Origin: Hydrangea macrophylla
Taxonomy: Eukaryota; Streptophyta; Magnoliopsida; Cornales; Hydrangeaceae
Direction: 5' to 3'
DNA length: 64,000 nt
Assembly (NCBI GenBank): GCA_033977485.1
Contig: CM066987.1
Location: 87,328,588 to 87,392,587, forward strand
Numbering within the stretch: the first letter of the stretch is position 1; each line of letters begins with the position of its first letter. Of this stretch, positions 35,316 through 46,731 are shown piece after piece. Under the pieces are notes generated by a model that was given only the letters and a program-made list of their open reading frames with translations, ran no database searches and was not told the DNA's origin. The position numbers and the translations under genes are program-made.

Positions 35316-37694
35316 TGTAGACCCCCCATTTTGGTTTTTCCGTTCGACAGAAGAGATCCCGCCTCAAGAACAACCTGATGATCGGAATCAGAATTTTTCG
35401 ATTATGAAACAGAGCTCCGTGAAGCACCGTGGTCTCTTAGATACTATAAAATAACCTCTAGGGAGACTTAGGTACGTTAGAAACTCAATTTAGAAACAAA
35501 ATTTCAAAATAAAATGTTTTCTACATAAAATGACCAAAATATTTTTATTACGCCACATACACTTACCCTAGCCAAAATTCAGACCCTGGGGTGGTATCCC
35601 AAGAAGTCCTTTTTAGTTCTAAAATATTTTTAAACCATAGCCCAAACCTTGTTTTTGGCCAAATAATTCCCAAATAATTTTCATACGAAAATAACCTTCA
35701 AAGCCCATTACGAGCAGCCATTTTTACCACAGCTTTAGTATTTTGACCATAACTCTTAAACCAGGAGGAGTTTGGACCTGAAACCTCTTGGCATGGATAG
35801 TATGTTTCCTAGGCATATAAATCCAAAGGTCATAAGCCCAATTTGGGCTTAAAATAGGTGAGATGTGGCCTTTTCAATTTGGCTCATAGTGCAGTGATGG
35901 GATTAAAACGCCCAAACCGGGATTTCTATCTTATTTTATTTTTGGAGACTTTTGAATACAAAAATTGGTATTTTTAGTTTCTAAAACTCTCTAAAAGAAT
36001 TAGGATAGAATTTAGAAACTTCCATATCCTAATATACTTACTCCACTTAGTGAAAAGACTCCTAGGTACACATCAAAATAGCCTAGGTACAAACCTTTAA
36101 AGCTTGTTTCTCAGCCCCACATCGATAAAACATAGAAAGCACAATCCAAATCTCAAACTATAAATAGAGGCCTTCACACCACATATTTTCTACACCTAAA
36201 ACTCCTAAGGACTAAAGAGCCCAAGGAAACCCATTGGAGGATTCCTCAAGCACTCCTAGAAAGCCCTTAGGAAAAGTATTAAGTTTATTAGAGTTAGGAT
36301 TGAGTCTTGGAGTTCGCGATGCCAGCGAAGCTCTGCCAGAGGACTACTCTGAGGGGAGTTCTTGGGGTAAGTTCTTCTTCCTTTTTATTTTTCTGCTTAA
36401 ATTTTCTATTTGATCTTTTGAATTCTTAGAATAGTTTTATTTCCTTGTTGGTAGTATCCTCGTTAAAGTAGAGGTATCCTGGTGAAGCTACCCCCAAATG
36501 TTGTGGTACCTAGAGCTCGTGGGGTTGGTATCCAATCCATAGATATCTAATCCCTGGGGATAATGAAATTTTAATTTGGATCTACGAGTCTAGATTTAGG
36601 GCATTCACATAGGAATAATGTTGTAATTGGGATAGTAGGCTATTCATGTTTTAATCAATGTAATCCATGCATACAAATTTAATTCACTTAGGTTATTCGT
36701 AGTTAGTTTAATTCATGAATTAATTCTTATCTATGCACATGCATACACATGCACACTATCCTCACATAGAATAGTAGGTTATCCATACTAGGGATAACAC
36801 TTAATTAGGGTTACATACGCACACTACTACACATAGTTGCCATGTTTGGACATACATTCTATCCATGCCGAGAATAGTAGGGTATTCTTAGATTATCCTC
36901 TATATATTATGTTGTTATCATCCTAACCCTGATTAATTAGGATATTTGGGAATGCTATGCTATCCCGGATAAGTTTTGTACATTCCCTCTTATACTTTCA
37001 TAGGATCACATAGAAGCATGCGTAGGTGAATAAAATACAGATTTGAATTCCCTACATGATTACTTGTGCATAGAATTCATGTTTTTCTAGGGTTTTGAGT
37101 GCGATATTTATATTTTATTTTATTTTATTTTATTTCGCATGCATAGGGGAGCGTAGTAATACGTTTAGTCCCCAAATTGTTGTTTAGCATATGCATTGCA
37201 TGTAAATGCTTAGTTTCTTGCACAATTTTCTTTTATTAGATGTTTATAACTTAAACATAGGTTGCATTAGTATATTTAAAACGATCCACATAATGTCTAG
37301 TCAAGCACCTTGAAAGCTAAGTAGAGGCCCATCTCACAATGGGGTAGTGCTCTTTATCCATTGGACTTGATAGATTTAATTTCTTGGTTTCCTTTATCAA
37401 ACCAAGTTGTGACACTATTAGTGAGGATTTCTCCAGATTTAGCCTTATGGGATATATATATATGGATTACTCACTCGTGCAGCCTTGGATATGGATCATG
37501 GGCATCGATTGTTACCTCAGGTTGGATAAAAAGCCCCATGGAATCCAAAATACGAGTAATCCAAATCGTCGAATCGAATAAAGGCTAATGAAGGGTGGTG
37601 AACCTCACTCGTGGTTGTTGTCATGAGATTTGAAATGGGATCAATCAATCGGGCTTAATCCTTCTAGGCCCTAAGCTTGGTTCGGGTACCCACA
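35316..37694 (+). repeat. 3' LTR of TatB
   Basis: 2379 bases from TGTAGACCCCCCATTTTGG to TTCGGGTACCCACA. Preceded by a PPT and followed by ACGGT. Its last 229 bases match the truncated 5' LTR, and the whole resembles TatC's 5' LTR. No coding sequence. Confidence 0.85.
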
Positions 37695-38735
37695 ACGGTT
37701 AACACTTTGTGCGTGGATGTATATTGATTGATGGTGTCATCATAAAGTATGTGGACTGCAATCAAAGGTATATCCATATTGTGATTGAGTGCATTGGTAA
37801 ACGGTGTCCTAAAGTATGTGGACTATGATCACTGACCCGAGATTTGACTGCATGAGTCGTGGCATAGAATGGAGTACATTGATTGACGGTGTCCTAAAGT
37901 ATGTGGACTGCAATCAAAGGTATGTCCATATTGTGATTGAGGGTGATGTATATTGATTGACGATGTCCTAAAGTATATGGACTGCGATCAATGGTACATC
38001 CCTAGTATGGCATGGATTGATATACTTCGATCAACGGTGTCCTAAAGTATGTGGACTATGGTCAAGGGTGTATCCAGATAATCATATTGTCAAGTCGTTC
38101 ATCAAACTCTTAGAGCAGGTTGGTCTAAGACAATAATTGGTTGGTTAATGAAGGGATTGAATACAGAGAAGATATTATTAGTAGCACTTAATCTATATCA
38201 TTTCAATAACTTGTAACAACTTTCTAATTGTGATACCTCATTGGTATTTTACTCACTCAGCATTCATTAGCTGAAGGCATATATTCCCACGTTCCAGAGT
38301 ATCGTGTCTATGATTATATAAGGGAAGGACCCAATGATGAAGGCTTCCACCCGAAGTGAGATTAGGTACAAGATGGCCCCGCTGAAGATGGTTACGCTAG
38401 GAAGGACTATGATGCTGACGACCACATCTATGCTAGCTGAAGATTGGGAGTAGACCGTGGTTCTTTATATTTAATGTTTTGGATATTTAGTATCTGTACC
38501 AGGCATGTGTTGCCTTAAGACATTAGTTCTTTTATGTTTCCATAAACTCTAAAGCAATAATTTTAGAAACTTTATGTTATATACAATACTGAACTTAGAA
38601 TATATATTACTGTCTCCTTAATTATTTCGTTGTTTAGAACTGTGTGGTGTGGACAATCATATGACTTCACCAGTCATAAACTACGGACCCAAAATGGAAT
38701 TTATTTTCTCTATTTTTTCTATTCCGGGGCGTGAC
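37695..38735 (+). mobile_element. Remnant of an LTR related to the solo LTR at 23749-34190
   Basis: The final part, GTGTGGTGTGGACAATCATA through TCTCTATTTTTT to GGGGCGTGAC, aligns with the inverted left end of the solo LTR. Its left portion is missing because TatB was inserted in it. No PBS follows 38735, so it is a 3' or solo LTR. Confidence 0.55.
37705..38085 (+). repeat. Five tandem repeats of about 65-85 bases
   Basis: Each contains TTGATTGACGGTGTCCTAAA followed by GTATGTGGACTGCAATCAA or close variants. TTGATTGAC and its partner CAATCAA can pair, so each unit is a potential hairpin. LTR sub-repeats. Confidence 0.85.
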
Positions 38736-39327
38736 CTAAAATCCTCTCAATGAGGATTTATTTATTTAGATAGGTGTATGGTAATCATTTTAAAAAATTA
38801 AAAAATAAGGATCAATTGACTAACTATCATCCTCTAGCTCATGCATTGCAACAATTATAAGCTAGTTTGAGTCACAATCACACACTTCATAAGTCTTTAC
38901 TGAGACTACTACTGTAATAGTCACAATCACACATTTCAAATTTGGAAAAGCGTAGCATTATTTTACTAGAAGTAGGAAGTCAATGGAAGCAATATCCCTA
39001 GATTATATGTTATTTTCTGTTTGAGACATTCTCAAATGATAATCCTACTTTATCATATCCACATATGCACTCTTTATGGTTATTATTTCGCCATTCCAGT
39101 TAGGTAACTATGCATTAGAAAGGATCTAAAGACATATTCCCTAATCCTCATTAATATAAAATATAATTAAAACTTAAAGCCATTTAGATGGTATAAACAG
39201 CTAGGACCCACCCCTCACATACGTACAGGAGTTCGATTATTAGGTTTTAATGCATGAGTCTCACCCAAATAATTCACTCTCATGTACTACAGGGTACTAC
39301 TTAGCAGGCCATGTGGTTTCCTACACA
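38736..39327. other. Unassigned AT-rich DNA with a possible SINE-like segment
   Basis: No gene. At 39183-39260 the words TAGATGGTATAAAC and GAGTTCGATTATTAG resemble degenerate pol III A and B boxes. This could be an old tRNA-derived SINE, but I see no clear tail or duplication. Confidence 0.3.
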
Positions 39328-39820
39328 CACTACACCAGAATGGCAAATTTGTCCCGGCTTTGGACAGTGACGAAGGCTCTTTGTCACGGTTATAATCCAT
39401 GACATTTTTTCGGGTATGTCAAAAACATTTGTCATTGTCCCAAACTGTGACAAATGGCCTTTGTTACGGTTCATTTGTTACCCTTTAAAAGTGACATATC
39501 ACTTCCCATTGTCACGGTTTTGTCACTGTTTTAAACAGTGACAATTTATAGAATTAGTCACATTATTTGGCATGCTCATGGACCGTGACAAATGTTGACA
39601 TTAGTCACATTCTTTGTCACACCTCTGGACCATGACAATTTACGTTATTAGTCACATTTGTTGTCATACTTATAGACCGTGACAAATTATGGTAGTTGGT
39701 CACATTCTATTGTCAAGGTTCTGGATGGTGACAATTTTTCAGAGCTTAGTGACTAATATAAAAATGTCACGGTTTAGAATATTGACAAATCTGAATTATT
39801 TTTTTTTTTTTAAATTTCTT
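39328..39820. mobile_element. Terminus of a CACTA-type DNA transposon
   Basis: Starts CACTACACCAGAATGGCAAA, the hallmark CACTA terminus. It is followed by a dense subterminal array of TGTCACGGTT and its complement AACCGTGACA in both orientations (39375-39790), as expected for transposase binding sites. The other end is not in the window, probably because AthHost inserted into the element. No transposase is visible. Confidence 0.75.
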
Positions 39821-40006
39821 GTTTTTGCAATAATCCACCCTATTATTTTTGGTACCTAACACAATATAAACACCAATTGACAAGCGGGGGTATTTGTAAA
39901 ATATAGTCGCGCTAAAAGAAGAAAATACACTAAATTAGTCTACAATTCCTTTGTTTATCCGCAATTTGAATTGCAATACCATTTTGTACATAATTTGATT
40001 AAACTA
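39821..40006. other. Probable CACTA internal sequence up to the AthHost insertion
   Basis: Short AT-rich stretch without features. It belongs to the CACTA element by position only. Confidence 0.35.
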
Positions 40007-40133
40007 TGATAAGTGGTATTGTTTTAGTGGTTATTTGTGCAGATTACTTTTGCTGTGTGAAGAATTGGATGAGCATGATAAAAAGAAGTGCTTGGTTTTA
40101 ATGAAGACAACTCAATCATAAAAAGGAGGTTTT

Positions 40134-40254
40134 GAGCGATCGAGGAAGTCTCGAGCAATCGAGGTTTTGATAGATCGAATTCATCTCAAGCGCTCGAAGA
40201 TCCCAGATGTTCAATCGATCGAGAGGTGTTCGATCGATCGAACATGGTTTTTAT
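40134..40254. repeat. TCGATCGATCGAA palindrome cluster, AthHost LTR upstream block
   Basis: Six words from AGCGATCGAGG to TTCGATCGATCGAAC, several of them perfect palindromes, spaced four to twelve bases apart. Just upstream of the TATA-like stretch at 40307. Confidence 0.9.
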
Positions 40255-40305
40255 CAGAAATAACACGCACGCCGAAATGGAGTTTTAACCCTAGCATTAG
40301 GTTAT

Positions 40306-40316
40306 TGTATATATAG
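40306..40316 (+). promoter_or_regulatory. Putative TATA box of AthHost
   Basis: TGTATATATAG, about 300 bases into the LTR, between two palindrome blocks. Confidence 0.5.
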
Positions 40317-40734
40317 TCGTATTGTATACGTCTTAGAGATGCCTACTTTTACTTTTTTTCAGTTTCATATAGGGAGAAGAGTGTTTCTTCTTGTTTTTGT
40401 AGGTTTTATCAAAGATTGGTATTGTTTGGCTTGATTTCTCATAGTTTAATACATGTTCATCTTTCCAGGTTACTTCATATTGCTTTACTTATATTCTGCT
40501 CATAGTTTATTATAGTTCAATCTGTTAAACTAGTAGTTTTGCATCTTAGATAAGTTTACACCATTAGTTTTCATAGTTTTCATGTTTAAAATACAACCAA
40601 ACAAGACTTTAATGGATCTTTATATTAAAAATGACTTTGTGATACTTTAGACTATGTCTGAGTAGTTCCCAGGTTGGGAGATCACGATGAAACCGTGATC
40701 TTAAGCCTCTGCCATGCAGCAGAATAATTCCTGT

Positions 40735-40858
40735 GTTCGATCAATCGAAGTTAGTTCAATCGATCAGACCAGGGACCTTGTCGATCGATCGACGACATTT
40801 TGATCGATCTAGAGATGAAGATGTTCGATCGATCAAAAGCGCGTCGATCGATCGAACT
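40735..40858. repeat. TCGATCGATCGAA palindrome cluster, AthHost LTR downstream block
   Basis: Six words (TTCGATCAATCGAAG, TCAATCGATCAGA, GTCGATCGATCGAC, TTGATCGATCTAG, TTCGATCGATCAAA, GTCGATCGATCGAAC), downstream of the TATA-like site, so probably transcribed. Confidence 0.9.
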
Positions 40859-41531
40859 CTCTGATTCTTGAGAACATTCTATGCAGTATTCCTAGACTTT
40901 CTATTTTACAGATTTTTGTTATCAAACTGTCCCGAAACGCTCAGTTTGTCGAAACATTCTTTAAACTTAAAGCCTTGATGCATTTTTCTTCAATACATTT
41001 TGCAAACCACCCTCAATGCTAACACCATTGTAGGTGTGAGTCTTAACTATTGTTTTAAACTTCTTTCATGTGTTTCAAATTTAATTGTGATGACATAGTC
41101 CCGGTCATGAAAGGGCTATGGATTCTTTATCCTAAGAGAAATACGAAATACTGTAGAAGATGTGCTCCATTGAGTTTTAACTTAATTGCATGGTAGATGG
41201 CTAGGCTGCGGTGGATTTGTGTAATCCCAACATTTCCTTTATATTAAGAAAAACACATTTTAAAATATCGCTTTAATTAAATAGTTAGTCAATAGTTTAA
41301 TTTAGTTTTATTGCTTTATCTTTAGTAGATTGATAAACCGTGGAACTTTGTGTTCTGCACCCTTTTAAATATTGATTTTTGTTTTCCTGTTAGAGATTAA
41401 TCTAGGTATTTAGTTTAACATCTTCTCTGTGGGATCACCTGGACTTTACCAGATAACTACTTGCACGATTACCTATACTTGGGTATAGCACACAAGCGCA
41501 TATAGAAAAAAATTTATCGTGTCAAGTTTTT

Positions 41532-41549
41532 TAGCGCCGTTGCCTGGGA
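41532..41549 (+). other. Primer binding site of AthHost
   Basis: TAGCGCCGTTGCCTGGGA, two bases different from the Athila tRNA-Asp-type site. Confidence 0.8.
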
Positions 41550-41653
41550 AGCGACAAACTAACGCTTAGATTACCTCAATCTATTCTTATCTCTTTCTGT
41601 TTTCCTTTTGTCTTTTATTCTTTAGATTAAAACTACTTAGGATCTTTCCTTTT

Positions 41654-42689
41654 ATGTCCGATTATTCCATCGAAGGAATCTATGGAAATCCATTCTATTT
41701 AGCTGATTCCTCCGATTCTATTAATCCCGTAGCCACACCAACAGATTCAATGGCTAACAATCAAAGTGAAAACGGTGAGAATGTAGTCGTACCAATTGAT
41801 GATTCACTTCGTCCTTTGTGTGACCTCATGACACCTGAAAATGCTCCAACACCTTCTTGTATTCTCATTCCACCTCATGCTGGCAAATTTCAATTTCACA
41901 ACGAAATGATTCAACTCCTTCCTACCTTCCATGGAATGGATAGCGAGAAGGCATATCTACACATCAAGGACTTCGAGGATGTTTGTAAAACATTTTCACA
42001 AAATTGTCCCGTAGACGTGACACGCCTAATGCTATTTCCTTTCACTTTGAAGGATAAAGCAAAAGCGTGGCTACTCACGTTGAAGCCGAATTCAATCTAC
42101 ACCTGGCATGCGATGAGCACTGTATTTCTAAAGAAATTCTTTCCACCTCACATGACCACTGAGCTTAAACGACAAATTAACTCTTACAAACAAAAAGAGC
42201 AGTGAAACCTTCACCCAAACTTAGGAGCGTTTCAAGGATTTGCTTCTATCATGCCCACATCATGGGTATGAGAAATGGCGAACCATAAGCTACTTTTATG
42301 AAGGGTTAAATGGTGAAACTAAAAAGTTGGTCGAGACCATGAGTTCAGGACCAAGTCTTCGCAAAAATACTAAAGAAGCTGAAGCTCACTTTGAGTGGCT
42401 AGCTGAACATGCCCATAAATGGTCCAATTCAGAAGATTTCCCACGCTCACAGATATCCTGTGTAGAAGAAAAGAGCCTAAATCAATTAAAAAGTGAGGAT
42501 CATCTGATGAGTAAATATGAAGAACTAGTTAAGAAGGTAGAGGAGTTGGCATTGAAAGGAGAGAATTCTAGGCAGGTTTTACCAGAAGAACCGTGCGGCT
42601 CATGCAACATGTTGGGACACACCAATCAATACTGTCCCAATGTGCCATATTTTCAAGAACAACCCCCCATGGAAATGAATGTCATGTAA
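41654..42689 (+). pseudogene. Athila gag of AthHost
   Basis: First frame 41654-42205, with MSDYSIEGIYGNPFYLADSS at the N terminus and the gag core IQLLPTFHGMDSEKAYLHIK and LFPFTLKDKAKAWLLTLKP. A frameshift near 42200 moves to the frame at 42240, which has SCPHHGYEKWRTISYFYEGL and the zinc knuckle CGSCNMLGHTNQYC (C-x2-C-x4-H-x4-C). Gag assembles the particle and binds RNA. Except for the shift the domain is well preserved. Confidence 0.85.
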
Positions 42690-43590
42690 GGGTATAGGGG
42701 GTGGGGAATTCCTACAATAATAACAATAGATGGAATGACCCCGGGTTTGATTGGAAAAACGATGCTGGGACCCAAAACCAATATCAACAACAACAACCCT
42801 ACAATAACAATAACCAATATCAAGGGCAATACAACAGGCAGTCCCAGCCATTCAATTAAAATAGATCAAATAACTACAACAACGCTCAACCCTCTAACAA
42901 TCAATAGCCAAATGTCTACGTGTCACCTCACAGAAAGGTGCAAGAGGAAGATCCACTCTCTAACGCGAATTTAACACAATAGTTAATTCAAGTGATGAGT
43001 AAAATGTCCGCGACATTAGAGAGAATGGATGCACGGCACGAAAGTTCGAGTGAAATGTTTCCCACTCAACCACTTCTAAACCCTAAGGGATTCAACAATG
43101 GTCCCAATTACCATGAGCATGCCAAATCCGTAACAACTCTGAGAAGCGGCAAGGTCATAGGGCAAAACATGCCTCATTCTACTCCCGAGGAGTATGACAA
43201 GGAAGAAGTGGTGACTAGGAACAAACCATCCACTCAAGAAGAGGAGTCGTCCACTAATGACAAACCAGTAGAATCAAATGATGATGCTCCTAGAGAAGTA
43301 GAAGACATTGAGAGAAGGCCCGGAAAGGAACCTATTAATGATGAATTACCTAAATGCCCTTTTCCCACGCCTTACCCTCAAAGGCTTAAGAAATCCCAAA
43401 ATAAGGCAAAGAATCAGGAGTTCTTGGAATTATTTAAACAAGTAAAAATAAATCTTCCACTCCTTGTTGCAATCAAACAAGTGTCGGCCTATGCTAAATA
43501 CCTAAAAGACTTATGTACGGTCAAAAGGAGGCAAAGTGTAAAGAAACACGCTTATGTCGCTTGCCAAGCAAGCGCAATCATTCAAAATGA
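42690..43590 (+). pseudogene. Gln/Asn-rich and acidic linker between gag and protease
   Basis: A Gln/Asn-rich stretch (about 42740-42900) broken by stops, then an open frame 42992-43762. The latter contains TTLRSGKVIGQ, an acidic Glu-rich part and FLELFKQVKINLPLLVAIKQ, the segment that precedes protease in AthA and AthB. The 42992 frame ends at a TAA in place of a Gln codon before LADRS. Confidence 0.8.
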
Positions 43591-44240
43591 ATTACCTCCG
43601 AAGCTCAAAGACCTCGGCACTCCAACTGTCTCGTCCTGTATTGGAAATCAAAGGATAGACAACGCACTCCTTGATCTAGGAGCAAGAGTGAACCTGCTGC
43701 CATACTCAGTTTATAAACAACTAGGGTTGGGTGAACTCAAACCTACCCGAGTTGCATTATAACTGGCAGATAGGTCAGTTCAATATCCTAGAGGAATACT
43801 AGAAGATGTCCTTGTACAAATAGACACATTTGTCTTCCTGATCGATTTTGTGATTTTAGACACTGAACTGGTGTCTAACCCATGCTCATAAATCCCGGTA
43901 ATATTTGGACGTCCATTCCTTAACACCATAGATGCCACAATCAAAATACGAAGTGGTATCATGATCATCGTATTCGAGAACATGACCTTAAATGTCAAGA
44001 TATTTTCAAATCCCCTACCTGACAAATACGAGGACGAAGAGGAAGTCAACTACATTGAGACAGTCATCAAAGATGAGGCCAATTTTGTTGACCATAAAGA
44101 TCCTTTGGACGTAGTAGTGTCATAATTTGATGCAGTCTACAAACCTAACAATTCAACTCCATTGGACGCTGCCCTAAATCATGCCTGCCTCATGATGGAA
44201 GCAAAAGAGGAGGACAAAGCTGAATGCATGTAGGTCACAC
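43591..44240 (+). pseudogene. Aspartic protease of AthHost
   Basis: Active-site segment LLDLGARVNLLPYSVYKQLG, with Arg instead of the usual Ser after DLGA, and IPVIFGRPFLNTIDA downstream. Stops at VAL*LADRS (TAA), CS*IPVIF (TAA) and VVS*FDAV (TAA), in an otherwise continuous frame. The Arg change at the active site would probably also impair it. Confidence 0.8.
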
Positions 44241-44251
44241 CATATGAACCC

Positions 44252-45339
44252 TTGCCTCAAAAAACGAAGTTAGCCATGCCTTTGAACTTTCAGTTTCCCG
44301 ATTTAGAATTAAAGGAGCTTCCGAAAGAGCTCAAATACCCTTTTTTGGGGACTGAAAAGACTTATCCGATTATAATCTCAGCCACGTTGAATTCTGAACA
44401 AGAGGATAAGTTAATTCAAATGCTCAAACAGCATAAGGGAGCATTAGGATGGACTATTGCCGACCTAAAAGGCATTAGCCCATCTGTTTGCACCCATAAG
44501 ATATATCTGGTGGAAGACGCTAAACCTTCGCGACAAATGCAAAGGCGTCTGAATCCCAATATGCAAGAAGTCGTCAAAAAGGAAGTCCTAAACTTCATGA
44601 CGTCGGGATTATATATCTTATTTCTGACAGCCCTTGGGTTAGTCTGACACAGGTGGTGCCCAAAAAGGCTGGCATAACGGTTATCCCAAACAAAGACGGC
44701 GAGTTAGTACCAACACGCGTCCCCACCGGATGGCGGATGTGTATTGATTATTGAAAATTGAATACTGTGACTCGGAAAGACCACTTCCCATTGCCATTTA
44801 TGGATCAAATGCTAGAAAGAGTGGCGGGTCACAAGTACTATTGCTTCTTGGATGGATATAGTGGCTACAACCAGATAGAAATTATTCCTGAAGATCAGGA
44901 GAAAACGACCTTCACTTGTCCGTTCGGTACATTCGCCTACCGTCGTATGCCCTTCAGCTTATGTAACGCATCTGCTGCCTTTCAGCGGTGTATGTTGAGC
45001 ATATTCAGTGATATGGTCGAACAAACACTCGAGGTCTTTATGGATGATTTCTCAGTGTTCGGCCATAGTTTTGAAAATTACTTAGATAATCTGGAACGTG
45101 TGTTGGCAAGATGCGAGGACAAACACCTAGTACTGAACTGGAAAAAGTGTCACTTCATGGTGACCAAGGGAATTGTCCTCGGCCACATTATTTTTGATAA
45201 AGGTATCCAAGTTGATAAAGCAAAAATCGACATAATCTCGAACATACCTATCCCCCGTACAGTTAAAGACATCCGATCTTTTCTGGGGCACGTAGGATTT
45301 TACCGTCGCTTTATTCAAAACTTTAGTACGATCTCCTGA
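44252..45339 (+). pseudogene. Reverse transcriptase of AthHost
   Basis: Frame 44252-44647 covers the RT N terminus (LEDAKP-type segment, RRLNPNMQEVVKKEVL). A frameshift near 44600 is followed by VVPKKAG and GWRMCIDY, with TGA in place of the Arg codon before KLN. The frame 44758-45339 holds DHFPLPFMDQMLERVAG, YCFLDGYSGYNQIEI, the catalytic FMDDF (a YxDD variant) and FLGHVGFYRRFI. RT copies the element RNA into DNA. Family assignment is secure, but the gene is not intact. Confidence 0.9.
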
Positions 45340-45800
45340 CCATTATGCCAACTCTTAGTTAAAGACGCACCATTCAAGTGGTTAGAAAACTGTCAATCAT
45401 CTTTTGATGCACTAAAGGAACACCTTACCTCCACACCAATAATCCAGGCACCCGACTGGGGTTTGCCTTTTGAACTAATGTGCGACGCTAGTGACTATGC
45501 CATTGGTACAGTCCTAGGATAGAGGAAGGATAATAAGCCTTATGTAATATACTATGCCAACCGAACACTTAATGAAGCTCAAATGAACTATACAACTACC
45601 GAAAAAGAGCTACTGGCAATAGTTTTCGCTTTAGATAAATTCAGGTCATATCTGATAGGGTCCCCAATCGTCTATTTTACAGACCATTCGGCCCTCAAGT
45701 ACCAGCTATCTAAGAAGGACGCGAAACAGAGGCTTATTCGTTAGATACTCCTACTCCAAGAATTCGATATCACAATTATGGATAAAAAGGGAGTGGAAAA
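45340..45800 (+). pseudogene. RNase H of AthHost
   Basis: Follows RT after a TGA (STIS*PLCQ). Motifs: PFELMCDASDYAIGTVLG, TTEKELLAIVFALDKF, YFTDHSALKY and the end VVADHLSRL. Two further stops: TAG after VLG and TAG at LIR*ILLLQEF, where a Trp is expected. Confidence 0.85.
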
Positions 45801-46731
45801 TGTAGTCGCTGACCACTTATCTCGATTGATAATTACTGACAACATTGAACTCGTACCAATTAAAGATGAATTCCCAAACGAGCAACTGATAGTTGTTTCT
45901 AGTTTACCTTGGTATGTGGATCTAATAAATTACCTTGTTATGGGAGAGACTCCTAGACATTGGTCAAATCAAGATAGGAAACGGTTCCTCTCATTCGCAC
46001 ATCATTTCTTTTTCGATAACCCTTACTTATTTAAGTATTGTGCTGATCAGGTCATCAAGTGTTGCGTCCCTAATGAGGATATAACCGTAATTTTAGCCTC
46101 ATGCCACTCTGAAGCCTACGGAGGACACTTTGCCTCACAAAAGATAGCACAAAAAGTTCTACACATCGGTTTCTACTGGCCCACCATGTTTAAAGATGCT
46201 TATGCTTTTTGCAAAACATGCCAACGCTATCAAAAGCTTGGTACAATTTCAAAAAGGAACTCCATGCCCTTAACTCCAATTATCACAATTAAAATATTTG
46301 ATTGTTGGGGCGTAGACTTCATGGGCCCGTTTCCAAAACCTAATAACTGTGAATACAAACTCCTAGCTGTAGAGTATGTATCAAAATGGGTGGAAGCGAT
46401 ACCGACGAGACGCAATGACCACAAAACAGTAATGTCCTTTCTTAAGGAACACATTCTGTCGCATTTCGGAACCCCAAAAGCGTTAATCAGTGACCAAGGT
46501 AAGCACTTTTGCAATAGGCCTTTGGAATCGCTACTCAAGAAATACGGGGTAAACCACAAGATCGCTCTAGCCTACCACCCACAAACAAACGGGCAAGCAG
46601 AGTTGGCTAATCGCGAAATCAAGCATATATTAGAAAAGACGGTTAGTTTCAATAGAAAGGACTGGGCTTATAAACTGACTGATGCTCTATGGGCATATCG
46701 TATCGCTTATAAGACAAACTTGGGGATGTCC
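45801..46731 (+). pseudogene. Integrase of AthHost, N-terminal and catalytic parts
   Basis: Open from 45778. The zinc-binding HHCC region reads HSEAYGGH ... CKTCQRYQ. The DDE core has D in WGVDFMGPFP, D in ALISDQGKHF and E in NGQAELANREI. It ends DALWAYRIAYKTNLGMS, where AthB is inserted. The rest is at 55413-55891. Integrase would insert the cDNA into the genome. This part has no internal stop. Confidence 0.9.
46727..46731. repeat. Target-site duplication of AthB
   Basis: TGTCC, repeated at 55413-55417. Removing AthB and one copy restores the integrase frame. Confidence 0.95.

Larger units (their letters stand above)
16233..37694 (+). mobile_element. TatB: non-autonomous Tat/Ogre-like retrotransposon, interrupted by nested insertions
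   Basis: Order on the plus strand: truncated 5' LTR 16233-16462; PBS 16465-16483; leader with a tandem duplication; degenerate gag 18467-19862; acidic ORF 19980-20294; purine-rich tract; palindromic minisatellite; hairpin array; solo-LTR insertion 23749-34190; rest of the hairpin array; 36-base repeats; PPT; 3' LTR 35316-37694. No RT or integrase is present. Its 5' LTR is split by TatC at ATTACTCACTC, the site found intact in the 3' LTR at 37466. The left part of the 5' LTR is absent from the window. Confidence 0.7.
40007..41524 (+). repeat. 5' LTR of AthHost
   Basis: Start TGATAAGTGG is chosen by analogy with the other Athila LTRs here, which begin TGATCGG. The end TTTATCGTGTCA lies seven bases before the PBS. 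The start is uncertain because the 3' LTR is outside the window. A TATA-like GTATATATAG lies at about 40307. Palindrome clusters lie on both sides of it. Confidence 0.65.
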
